Source: JAEUSG01 sp964590225 (GTDB lineage Bacteria; Fibrobacterota; OXYB2-FULL-49-7; JAEUSG01). Taken from it: 64,000 nucleotides of DNA. Shown in pieces: positions 18,631 through 27,052 of this stretch. The first letter of the stretch is position 1. Each line of letters starts with the position of its first letter. A program made the translations under genes and the position numbers. Under the pieces are notes generated by a model, which worked only from the letters and a program-made list of their open reading frames with translations, was not told the origin of the DNA and ran no database searches. Where the stretch lies: positions 105,660 through 169,659 of the forward strand of contig CAZPWS010000002.1 in the NCBI GenBank assembly GCA_964590225.1. The letters run 5' to 3'.

Positions 18631-20604
18631 TTATGCGGTGTTTATCCTTAAGTTTTTATATCGTTTTGCATAGTCGCCAGGCGTTATGTTCTCACACTCC
18701 CTGAAGACTTTTATAAAATAGGCGGGATTACTAAAACCCACTTCAAAGCAGATTTCAGAAATATTTTTATCAGTTTTAACTAACAGTTCCTTAGCTTTCT
18801 TAATCCTCAGTAAATTCAATAGCTTTGAATAATCCGTCCCATTATCTCGCATAATTTGGAAAAAATTATTCCTGCTTATCTTTAATGCTTTCTGAACATC
18901 ATCCGTACTGTTTTTTTCATGAATGCGCTCCAATAGATACTCTTTTATTCTCAAAAATTCTTTAGCTGATTTTTGTTTGCTTTTTTTCCCGTTTAGTCTA
19001 ATTAGATAAAAGAGAACGGCAGCAATAGAAATTGCAAACAATCCGGCAGTTACCGCAACGAAACGGTTTGTTTTACTGTGTCGCAAGTGCCGAACAATAA
19101 TTGAGCGTGAAAAAATATTTGATATTGATTTATTTTTATCAAAGAAGTATGCCCGAAATCCCCATGGCCCTGTCGCTGCCTCCGCAAGTAATTTTATTTT
19201 TAATCGAATAACATTCTTTACCGTATCAACCACTATTTCTTCACGATTCCCATCAACATACAGACCTGTCTCGCCTAATGGAATGGACTGTGAGGCTTTC
19301 GACCCTTCGGTTATTTTTTGATATAGAGCTTTACTGCCATTTAACAGTGATAGATTAAATACATAGTTGGAGTCACGAAGAAAGGCTCCACCTTTTTCTA
19401 TTGGTGAACCAAATGGATAATTCTGATGATGCAGGTTAATTATAAGGTAACCTGTTTGTTGCCAATCGACCAATGTGTCAAGCAAAATATTTGCATGATA
19501 CCACTGGTCTCGGGTAATCTCGGTAACGGTTTTTCCCGACTTTACATCGGTTAAATATAAATCCATGATTCGTGCAGAAAAGCGTGATAATGTTGACAAA
19601 TATATAGTATCCGAAGTATTCCAGTTGCTCCAGTTGCCATAATTATTCTGGAATCTTACTTGACTATAATATTTTCCAGTATCAAGCTGGAATGGAATTA
19701 TGCAATGCTCTGCAAAAAAAGGATCTCTTTCTCTTACAGCAAAAAGCGGAAATTTAGCATCGCCAATCCTAAATAGCTGCCATTCGCTTGCCCAATGGTA
19801 CTCTCCGCTATATGCGGATTTGAATTTATCACAGAAGAGCACCACTTGCGAATCGTTACTGATTCTGCAATTTTGTGGCGCAACCGGTAACGGATAAAGT
19901 TGCTTATTTGCAACCGCAAACTCATCAATTGAAACACTCCAGACACGAAACCCGCTATGTGTGTTATTTATTACAAGCTTTATGAAATTTCTTGGCAATA
20001 CATATGTCAATGCCTCCTTCCACATCAAATTACCATCTATAAATAGTTCGACAGAAACGCTATCTCCTGAGAAAAATTTTATGGATGACTCGATGCAGTA
20101 TATTTTACCAGGAGATAGGCTATATGTGAAATTTAAATCATTTTTTTCGTGAATCGATGGCTGTATGGCAACAGCAAGGGAACACTCCTTTGTAAATGAA
20201 CTGTTTTGAATGGCAAATAACATAAATGAAAGTTGCCCCTTGCTTCTTTCTATTTCGTTAAGGAAAAGTGAAATTAAAAAAATCTTGTTTAGCTCTCCAA
20301 TTTCCTTTTTGGGGAGATTCGTACTATCGAGCCTTATGTAGAAACGGCTCCAAAGGGTATCGATTTTTGGTATGTCTGTGCTTACTCTGACCGGGGCATA
20401 TATAAATCCGCACCTGATTCCAAGACCCGTCTTTCCCGATATTGCCGCGTCTTTACTAAAATAAAGTGAACTCTCTTTAGCGGTTGAATCGTTGCCTTCT
20501 ATTCGCCACTTTAAATACTGCGAACCACTTTCGGACAAAAAATAAAGACCAGAATCAATATCTGAAAAACATGTTGACAAAATCAACAGGAGAAATAGTA
20601 ACAT
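18631..20604 (-). CDS. Membrane-anchored AraC-family sensor-regulator (second copy)
   Basis: 657 aa. An N-terminal signal segment is followed by a large extracytoplasmic region with LWSRFYIRLDS, IYCIESSIKF, LFIDGN and a later SEWQLFRIG ... YYSQVRFQN block. The same order is found in the paralogue at 7022-9025. A membrane helix lies at about 515-535 (FVAVTAGLFAISIAAVLFYL). A C-terminal AraC helix-turn-helix region occupies about 555-650 (KAKELLVKTDKNISEICFEV, FRECENITPGDYAKRY). It ends the operon with GH2 and sulfatase (2 nt after the sulfatase gene), so it probably senses a saccharide related to their substrate and regulates this operon. Confidence 0.8.
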   Translation of the reverse strand: MLLFLLLILSTCFSDIDSGLYFLSESGSQYLKWRIEGNDSTAKESSLYFSKDAAISGKTGLGIRCGFIYAPVRVSTDIPKIDTLWSRFYIRLDSTNLPKKEIGELNKIFLISLFLNEIERSKGQLSFMLFAIQNSSFTKECSLAVAIQPSIHEKNDLNFTYSLSPGKIYCIESSIKFFSGDSVSVELFIDGNLMWKEALTYVLPRNFIKLVINNTHSGFRVWSVSIDEFAVANKQLYPLPVAPQNCRISNDSQVVLFCDKFKSAYSGEYHWASEWQLFRIGDAKFPLFAVRERDPFFAEHCIIPFQLDTGKYYSQVRFQNNYGNWSNWNTSDTIYLSTLSRFSARIMDLYLTDVKSGKTVTEITRDQWYHANILLDTLVDWQQTGYLIINLHHQNYPFGSPIEKGGAFLRDSNYVFNLSLLNGSKALYQKITEGSKASQSIPLGETGLYVDGNREEIVVDTVKNVIRLKIKLLAEAATGPWGFRAYFFDKNKSISNIFSRSIIVRHLRHSKTNRFVAVTAGLFAISIAAVLFYLIRLNGKKSKQKSAKEFLRIKEYLLERIHEKNSTDDVQKALKISRNNFFQIMRDNGTDYSKLLNLLRIKKAKELLVKTDKNISEICFEVGFSNPAYFIKVFRECENITPGDYAKRYKNLRINTA

Positions 20605-20606
20605 AT

Positions 20607-22109
20607 CTACAGGTGTGGATTTCTCGCCTCTCTGACATCGGGCTTAAAAGGAACAACATCTCCTGTTTCTACAAAAAATTTAAGCATTCTTTTTTCAAGG
20701 GCAGCCAAAATAGTTGAATAATCAGGATTATCAATCACATTGAAGTGTTCCCATGGATCTTTCTTTAAATCGTAAAGCTCATGCTTTTCGTATAACCTGT
20801 AAACAAATTTGTATTCTTTTGTGCGGCACATAATCGCCTTTGTGTGCTCGGGGCCATCACTTGCCTGCAAAATAAGCCTCGGATAGTAGAGGTTTGTCGG
20901 GTCGGTGTGTCCCGGTTTGTATTCGAGTTCTTTGCAATGATTTTCTTCACTAAGTCTTCCACCTTCTGCAAAAACAGCATCCCTGTGCTCGCTTTTTTCT
21001 CCCGAAACAAGAGGCATCAGAGACTTGCCAAATGAGGTGTAATCAGGCGCTATGCCCGTTATGTCAAAAACAGTAGCCGTAAAATCAACAAGCTCTACAA
21101 GAGCATCCCGTGTACCACACTTAACTTTGTGTCCTTTTGGAGGCTTAATTATAAATGGCACCCTGACCTGTGGGTCTTCAAATGTGTTCTGATTTATGTC
21201 AACAACACTGAAATCACCTGCATACATACCATGGTCGCTAAAGAAAAATAGCGCTGTGTCGTCGTACATTCCAGCCTCTTTTAGAGCCTGAACTATAAGG
21301 CCAAACTGGTGGTCGAGTCTTGCACACATTCCAAGATGGGTCTTTCGCAATTCATCCCAGCGATCCTCAGACCAGCCCCCAAGATTGTGATTCTTGAAAA
21401 CACCATGCAACATACTTGATTTTCCTGACCAATCCTTCGGCGCTGGAATCCGCGGAGGCAGCTTTGCTTCATCTATCATGCTGTAATAAGGGTCTTCAAC
21501 AGCAAAGGGAGGATGGGGGTACTTTAGCGGCAAATAGATACAGAGGGGTTTATCTTTGGGGGCATTTTTAATTCTGTCTATTGCGCCAAGTACCATTGCC
21601 CAATCGCCGTCGTAATAAATCTCCTCGCCAGGCTCTTTTTCAAGTTTGCCATGATAAAAAGAGAACATTCTGTCACTGCCAATGCCACCACGCCATTCCA
21701 AAGCCATTTCATCAAATTTTTTGATTGGCTTTGTTGGATAAAACTTTTCATCACAACAATCTTCAAAACCTTCCTGAGCGGGTACAAGGTCGTTTTTACC
21801 TGCCCAAAAAACATGATACCCATTGTTTTTAAGTGTCCGTAATAAAACAGGCTCGTCCTTATGCATGAGATGATGCATGGTTCTGTGGCCGCGTACATGG
21901 GTGTACCATCCGCTCATAAAGCTGCATCTACTTGGGCTACAAACACCGTTCTGGCAGAAAGCGTTGGTAAACGAAACGCCGTCCTTCTCTACAAGTGCAT
22001 CGAGATGGGGGGTTACGGCAGCCGGGTTTCCAGCGTGATGGAGTGCTTCACCCCTATAATGGTCGGGGTTGAATATTAGTATGTGTGGTTTTTTCATTTG
22101 CTGTGTCAT
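20607..22109 (-). CDS. Sulfatase (S1 family, formylglycine type)
   Basis: 500 aa with the sulfatase signature C57-S-P-S-R61, whose cysteine would be converted to formylglycine. The start is HILIFNPDHYRG with a metal-binding Asp at 16, followed by FSDHGMYAGD further on. No signal peptide is seen, so it probably works in the cytoplasm on imported sulfated sugars; most glycan sulfatases are periplasmic. It lies 39 nt after the GH2 gene and 2 nt before the membrane AraC sensor. No sulfatase-maturating enzyme gene was seen in the window. The sugar substrate is unknown; a sulfated amino sugar would fit the GH2 neighbour. Confidence 0.85.
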   Translation of the reverse strand: MTQQMKKPHILIFNPDHYRGEALHHAGNPAAVTPHLDALVEKDGVSFTNAFCQNGVCSPSRCSFMSGWYTHVRGHRTMHHLMHKDEPVLLRTLKNNGYHVFWAGKNDLVPAQEGFEDCCDEKFYPTKPIKKFDEMALEWRGGIGSDRMFSFYHGKLEKEPGEEIYYDGDWAMVLGAIDRIKNAPKDKPLCIYLPLKYPHPPFAVEDPYYSMIDEAKLPPRIPAPKDWSGKSSMLHGVFKNHNLGGWSEDRWDELRKTHLGMCARLDHQFGLIVQALKEAGMYDDTALFFFSDHGMYAGDFSVVDINQNTFEDPQVRVPFIIKPPKGHKVKCGTRDALVELVDFTATVFDITGIAPDYTSFGKSLMPLVSGEKSEHRDAVFAEGGRLSEENHCKELEYKPGHTDPTNLYYPRLILQASDGPEHTKAIMCRTKEYKFVYRLYEKHELYDLKKDPWEHFNVIDNPDYSTILAALEKRMLKFFVETGDVVPFKPDVREARNPHL

Positions 22110-22148
22110 AGGCTATTTGCTCCTTTTTAAATTTGCTCCAGTAAATAA

Positions 22149-24734
22149 TTATATTTCTGTCAATTTTACATTCCACCCTTCAATTACCGCTTTGGGTTCG
22201 GCTGATATCTTTGTGTTGTCAAACTTTCCCCGAACCGTTATTTTTTCGCCTGGTAAAAGAGAGACGCAGTTGTCTGACCATAAAACAGGATGTATAAAAT
22301 CATTATTAATCTTGTCAAAAAGTTTGATCCATATAAAAAAGGCAAGTTTGCCTGAAGTGTTAGCGAGAGTAATTTCCACTTCATTTTGTTGAACTATTTT
22401 CTTCTCAACAGACAATTTTACCTCGCTCATTAACCGTAGAGCTTTATAATCACCATACTGTATCATCGGACGAACTGCGAAGAATTTCGGGTCTTCCGCT
22501 CCAGGGATGTCGGGATTACTACTCAAACAGTAAAAATTTCTCGACACCTGTTTGTTGCCATCTAACAATGAAAGGACGAGAAAATAGAGAGGAGATTTCC
22601 CATCTCCATTGATAGAAATTTTTCCTGCTTCCTGTTTAAATGGAATTGCAAAGGGAGAAATCTTGTCTCGTGAAGAAACAGCTGTTTTTTTACTATTGAC
22701 AAACAGCTTGTTTAACTCAGAATCGTATAATTCTGCTGAAACAAAGATCGCCTTCTCCGTGTCAGCACTATTAATAACCCATATGGAGTGGTCGTCATAA
22801 GAGTACTGAACATGGAGCGGTTCGCACGCCTTTTTAACACCGTAAAAGCCTCCGGTAGGATTTAGAAAATAATCGTACAACTGCCAAATGAGTCGAGGCC
22901 ACGGACTATTCATCTTCCATGCGATAATACCCGTGGCAGATGGAAAGTTCCTGTTATGTGCCTCGTATAGCGATCGCCAGCATTCGTATGCAAGCACCTG
23001 TGCCGTTTTCGCAAAATCAACGATGTCGTCCGGCTTGCCATATCGCATTTCAATAGCTTGATTTGTAGGCTTTGTATCGGCAAAAAAGACAAGTCCAGCG
23101 TGGTGATTCCATACTGGAGAATCGGGGATGAGGTTTTCGGACTTTAACATCTTACGCAAACTCTCTATTTGCGGAATGGAAATATCCGGCCCCGCTTCAG
23201 TGTTAAAGCCAAAAGCATAGCCTTTCATGGACGGGGAGTACCAGTAAACAGGGGGCACAAAGCTGTACGGTCCTGTCATTTTAACGCCCGAAATTTCCTG
23301 CATTTTGGACGAATGCGCGGAAGCGCTTGCTATATGAGTGAGCTCCGGAATGTATTCATCAAGAACTTTTTTATATTCCCGTTCAATATTTTCAGGAGGA
23401 GGGAAATCACTACCGTACATAAAAGCGGCAAGCGAAGGGTGGTTAACTATCCGCGAAAGCTCCGACCGCAGGCATTTTACAGCAATATCAAGGTCGCCCG
23501 CTTTCCATTCATCCCACCTTTCCCAGTGGCTGCTTGCAGGTAGGCCTGATAATATAAGAACACCTTCGCGGTCACATTCTTCCCATAAATCATCCGGTGT
23601 AAGTACGCCTTCGATTCTAAGGGCGTTGAAATTAAGATTTTTGAGATACCTGATATCCTGCAAAACCCTTTCTTTCGAATGGCGAAGCATCAGATCAGGA
23701 GTCCACGCTCCACCGCGGACAAGAATATCCACGCCATTGACACTAAAAAGCCTTACTCCGTCTTTTGTTATTCTTGACGATATATCACGAATACCAAACG
23801 AAATTTTCCGGCTGTCGGATGGGCTATTTTTTTCGCTGGTGTTAAGAATTTCGACTTCCAATTCGTATAGCTCGGGCTTTCCCATGTCGTGTGGCCACCA
23901 GATTCGTGGCTTTTTAATTAAAAAATGTTTTATAGTTTGAGAAGTAAGCTTAATTGGTACTACTGAAAAAGGAGCCACCGAAACCGGATAATCGAATTCC
24001 TTTCCATCAAATTTTACTCTAATATTTCCAGAAAGAGGTAGGCTGCAACAGTTTCCAACCTTTACTAACAGCGAAATATCAGCGGCATCAAGCGTCGGCA
24101 GTTTGGGAGCTCCCTTTACTATCAGCTCTTCGATATAAAGCTGACCAGTAACGCGATACGATACTGGTTGGCATATCCCCATTGAGTCGTCTGGCGGAAC
24201 GGGACACCAGTCGATGAACGAATGGCCAAGGTCGTCCGGCTTTTGAGCAAACACCTCGACTGCGAGGCAATTATCACAGTTTTCTGAAATCCAGTGGGTG
24301 ACATCAATCTCGTAGGTACTGAACATTCCATTGACATGGTCCTGACCAGCAACCCGTTTACCATTTATCCATATGTTTGCAGCATAATTGATTCCATGAA
24401 ATTTTATTCTAAGTCGCTTGTTTTTTGGCAACTCGGCCACCTTAAAGAGCGATCTAAACCAGTAGGAGTTGCGAAATGGGCTATTGTCCGGCATGGGTAA
24501 ATTTGAGGTTACATGATCCTTTTGAGGTTTATATCCTGGAATCTCTGCCATATTAAAATCAAAGTAGGGGTCGGGATAGAGATTGTTTTCTATAAGACCA
24601 CTTACTACTGTACCGGGAATGGTAACTGGCAGCCAGTTATCACACTTGAAATCAACTTTTGAAATCTTTTCTCCGAAAAAACCTAAATTAACAGATGAAT
24701 GCATCATCCAGCCTGAGCTAATGTAGTTGTCCAT
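22149..24734 (-). CDS. Glycoside hydrolase family 2, exo-beta-glucosaminidase/mannosidase-like
   Basis: 861 aa with GH2 sugar-binding, Ig-like and TIM-barrel regions. The catalytic site resembles exo-beta-D-glucosaminidase (CsxA): GSDFPPPENIE at 441-451, with the acid/base position occupied by D443 in place of the usual Glu, and FNTEAGPDISIP with E513 as probable nucleophile. DWCPVPPDDSMGI (175-187) also fits this subgroup. No signal peptide, suggesting a cytoplasmic exo-enzyme acting on oligosaccharides. It sits between the zinc-ribbon gene (22 nt) and the sulfatase in one operon. Confidence 0.85.
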   Translation of the reverse strand: MDNYISSGWMMHSSVNLGFFGEKISKVDFKCDNWLPVTIPGTVVSGLIENNLYPDPYFDFNMAEIPGYKPQKDHVTSNLPMPDNSPFRNSYWFRSLFKVAELPKNKRLRIKFHGINYAANIWINGKRVAGQDHVNGMFSTYEIDVTHWISENCDNCLAVEVFAQKPDDLGHSFIDWCPVPPDDSMGICQPVSYRVTGQLYIEELIVKGAPKLPTLDAADISLLVKVGNCCSLPLSGNIRVKFDGKEFDYPVSVAPFSVVPIKLTSQTIKHFLIKKPRIWWPHDMGKPELYELEVEILNTSEKNSPSDSRKISFGIRDISSRITKDGVRLFSVNGVDILVRGGAWTPDLMLRHSKERVLQDIRYLKNLNFNALRIEGVLTPDDLWEECDREGVLILSGLPASSHWERWDEWKAGDLDIAVKCLRSELSRIVNHPSLAAFMYGSDFPPPENIEREYKKVLDEYIPELTHIASASAHSSKMQEISGVKMTGPYSFVPPVYWYSPSMKGYAFGFNTEAGPDISIPQIESLRKMLKSENLIPDSPVWNHHAGLVFFADTKPTNQAIEMRYGKPDDIVDFAKTAQVLAYECWRSLYEAHNRNFPSATGIIAWKMNSPWPRLIWQLYDYFLNPTGGFYGVKKACEPLHVQYSYDDHSIWVINSADTEKAIFVSAELYDSELNKLFVNSKKTAVSSRDKISPFAIPFKQEAGKISINGDGKSPLYFLVLSLLDGNKQVSRNFYCLSSNPDIPGAEDPKFFAVRPMIQYGDYKALRLMSEVKLSVEKKIVQQNEVEITLANTSGKLAFFIWIKLFDKINNDFIHPVLWSDNCVSLLPGEKITVRGKFDNTKISAEPKAVIEGWNVKLTEI

Positions 24735-24756
24735 CTTTTTCCCTGTTTAATTGTCT

Positions 24757-25299
24757 TTAAAACCCCATAGATTCGCTATGGGTATGAATATCCTGATAAT
24801 TAATCTTCTTTACACCTTCTGATGCCTCGTTCCCAATTGTTCCTATTGTAATGCTGTGTTCAGAGCAGCCCCATCGAGCACATACTGAGATACTGTTACC
24901 CTCTCCAGGTAGTGTAAATTCAATAAACTCGTCGTTATTGCAACCAGGCGTTTCGCATTTTTTGCGTGTCATCAGCGAGGCATTGCATTGTGGGCAGAAT
25001 GCCTTAATAACGGGGTTAGGAAAATTGGCTTTAAACATGAAATCGAAAAGTTTTTGGTGCAACCCCCAAAATGGGTCGAGATACATATTACCCTTTATGC
25101 CACCTCCCTTTACTCTTATAGCAATAGAGGGTTCTCCATGCAATTTAACAGAATCAGTTATGAGATTATGACCATTGGGGCAGCGGACATCATCAATAAC
25201 AACATAGATGGCGCCATGGCGGTTTGCAACCTTGAAACCTTGTGGAAGCTTCTCCATAAATTCGTGAGGAATCGGTTGCCTTTCGGGATTAATTAGCAT
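24757..25299 (-). CDS. Zinc-ribbon-like protein of unknown function
   Basis: 180 aa, cytoplasmic. Cysteines occur as CPNGH, CPQC, CETPGC and CARWGC, suggesting one or two metal-binding knuckles. The remainder is beta-rich (AIYVVIDDVRCPNGHNLI). It is the first gene of the saccharide operon, 22 nt before the GH2 gene, so expression is tied to glycan use. I do not recognise the family; a metal-binding regulatory or accessory role is a guess. Confidence 0.6.
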   Translation of the reverse strand: MLINPERQPIPHEFMEKLPQGFKVANRHGAIYVVIDDVRCPNGHNLITDSVKLHGEPSIAIRVKGGGIKGNMYLDPFWGLHQKLFDFMFKANFPNPVIKAFCPQCNASLMTRKKCETPGCNNDEFIEFTLPGEGNSISVCARWGCSEHSITIGTIGNEASEGVKKINYQDIHTHSESMGF

Positions 25300-25421
25300 A
25301 ATATTTGGTCTCCTGGTTAATCTTGTAGAATCTGTGTACTATGATAGATTAAGATAATTAAATTATAGCGTCGTTTATAGCCTCATAACTATTGGAATAT
25401 TTTAAATTAAGGGCAAGCAAC

Positions 25422-26024
25422 ATGATACAAATTGGCAATGTATTTTTTAAACTCAGAAGCTACACCCCAATTCCCTTTGTTCTGCTAATAATTTTTTTTG
25501 CTCAGCCTACAATGTTTTCAATTGTTATGGGATTGACGATTGCTCTTTGCGGAGAAGCATTACGGATATGGGGCGTTGGTTACGCTGGTTTTGCCACAAG
25601 AACGCGCAATGTCGGAGCAAGCACTCTTGTTACCAATGGAGCTTTTGGAATACTACGCAATCCGCTGTATGCCGGAAATTTCTTTATCTCTCTTGGCATT
25701 GTGGTTATATTCAACGCGCTAATGCCATATATGATAATTGCGTTTGCTCTCCTATTTTGTATTCAATACTATTTTATCATACTTCTTGAAGAAAATAAAC
25801 TTGAAGAAAGGTTTGGTGGCGAATACAGAGCATATAAAGCTTCTGTCCCCCGTTTTCTTCCCCACTTCCGCCACTTCATAGGTGCGTCAAACATATCATT
25901 TGCCTTGGGCATTGCTTTAAAAAACGAGCGGAAGGTGTTTCTTTCTATATCAATTTTAACCATTGTAGCTATTTTGTTAAGCCGATACGGAAACCCATTG
26001 GCAAAATGCGTAATATCCTGCTAA
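25422..26024 (+). CDS. Isoprenylcysteine-methyltransferase-like membrane protein
   Basis: 200 aa from the ATG at 25422; an in-frame TTG at 25392 is possible but has a poorer upstream site. Several hydrophobic helices and the conserved block TLVTNGAFGILRNPLYAGNF, with EENKLEERFGGEYRAYKASVPRF, identify the ICMT/PEMT-type membrane methyltransferase fold. The substrate in bacteria is generally unknown. It overlaps the heptosyltransferase gene by 19 nt and probably shares its transcript, so a role in envelope lipid modification is inferred. Confidence 0.75.
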   Translation: MIQIGNVFFKLRSYTPIPFVLLIIFFAQPTMFSIVMGLTIALCGEALRIWGVGYAGFATRTRNVGASTLVTNGAFGILRNPLYAGNFFISLGIVVIFNALMPYMIIAFALLFCIQYYFIILLEENKLEERFGGEYRAYKASVPRFLPHFRHFIGASNISFALGIALKNERKVFLSISILTIVAILLSRYGNPLAKCVISC

Positions 26025-27031
26025 TAAGACTCTCCTCATTTGGAGATATTTTACTGACAACCCCAGCCATACGGTGCCTTAAAAAAAGTATTCCTGACAT
26101 CAAAATTGATTTTCTAACGCTTGGAAAATACGCTTCCTTGCTTGAAGGAAATTCTAATATTTCCAATGTGATAAAGCTTGACAACAAAAGCTTCGGTGCT
26201 CTTTTATCGTGCAGAAGATCGATTCTGGGCAAGTACAGCTATATAGCTGATTTTCATGTAAATTACAAGACAACCTTTATAAGCGTAATGGCTGGAGCAA
26301 AGCGATTTACTACAAAAAGGTACGATATAAGCCGTCGCCTGCTTGTGGCTTCAAAAAAAAGGCCTTTTCGTTGTTTTAATGGCAGTAAATTTTCTTTACC
26401 GCCGGTCCCGCTCCGTCACATTGAAACTATTTCGCCACTGGGAATAGCTGACGATGGCGGGGGGCTGGAATTTTTTGCAACAGACGAGATTGCTACCAGA
26501 GTAAGGAAAATACTTGACAATAATGAGCTTGGCCATAAATCATTTCTTGCCATTGCCCCTTTTTCACAATGGCCAACCAAAGAGTGGCCTTTGGAGCATT
26601 TTAGACGGCTTATAGAGTTAATGCCACAGGAAAAATTTGTTATTCTTGGCAATAGTGTTGATAAAAAAAAGAGCGAATTATTAGTTCGCTTTGCCCCAGA
26701 AAGAACGGTTAATCTCTCAGGTTTTACCGACCCTGCAACAGCCTGCGAAATAATCAGGTCCGCGAAACTTCTTGTAAGTAACGATTCAGGCCTTATGCAT
26801 GCCGCCACTGCTGTTGAAACACCCGTAATAGCGCTTTTCGGGTGTACGGTAAGAGGTTTTGGTTTTTTCCCGTTCAGAACGAAATCGATCGAACTTGAAA
26901 CAGATTTGCCGTGCAGACCTTGCGCAACAAAAGGGTTAAGGGAGTGTCCCATAGGAACACTTGACTGCCTGATGAAAATAGAGCCGGAGACTGTGGTCGA
27001 AAAATATAACTGTTTACAAACTACTATGTAG
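26006..27031 (+). CDS. Glycosyltransferase family 9 (LPS heptosyltransferase-like)
   Basis: 341 aa. It starts with ILLIRLSSFGDILLTTPAI, the GT9 nucleotide-sugar transferase start, and has the family block LLVSNDSGLMHAATAVETPV and a cysteine cluster (CRPCATKGLRECPIGTLDC) near the C-terminus. GT9 enzymes add heptose to the LPS inner core on the cytoplasmic face. It is followed 21 nt later by an MsbA-like exporter, which fits LPS assembly. The exact acceptor cannot be told from sequence. Confidence 0.88.
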   Translation: MRNILLIRLSSFGDILLTTPAIRCLKKSIPDIKIDFLTLGKYASLLEGNSNISNVIKLDNKSFGALLSCRRSILGKYSYIADFHVNYKTTFISVMAGAKRFTTKRYDISRRLLVASKKRPFRCFNGSKFSLPPVPLRHIETISPLGIADDGGGLEFFATDEIATRVRKILDNNELGHKSFLAIAPFSQWPTKEWPLEHFRRLIELMPQEKFVILGNSVDKKKSELLVRFAPERTVNLSGFTDPATACEIIRSAKLLVSNDSGLMHAATAVETPVIALFGCTVRGFGFFPFRTKSIELETDLPCRPCATKGLRECPIGTLDCLMKIEPETVVEKYNCLQTTM

Positions 27032-27052
27032 TGTAGGAACAAAAAACCCCCT

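Noticed and set aside
23338..23940. 200-aa plus-strand frame opposite GH2
   Set aside because: Serine/arginine-rich reverse-strand artefact; the GH2 motifs are on the minus strand.
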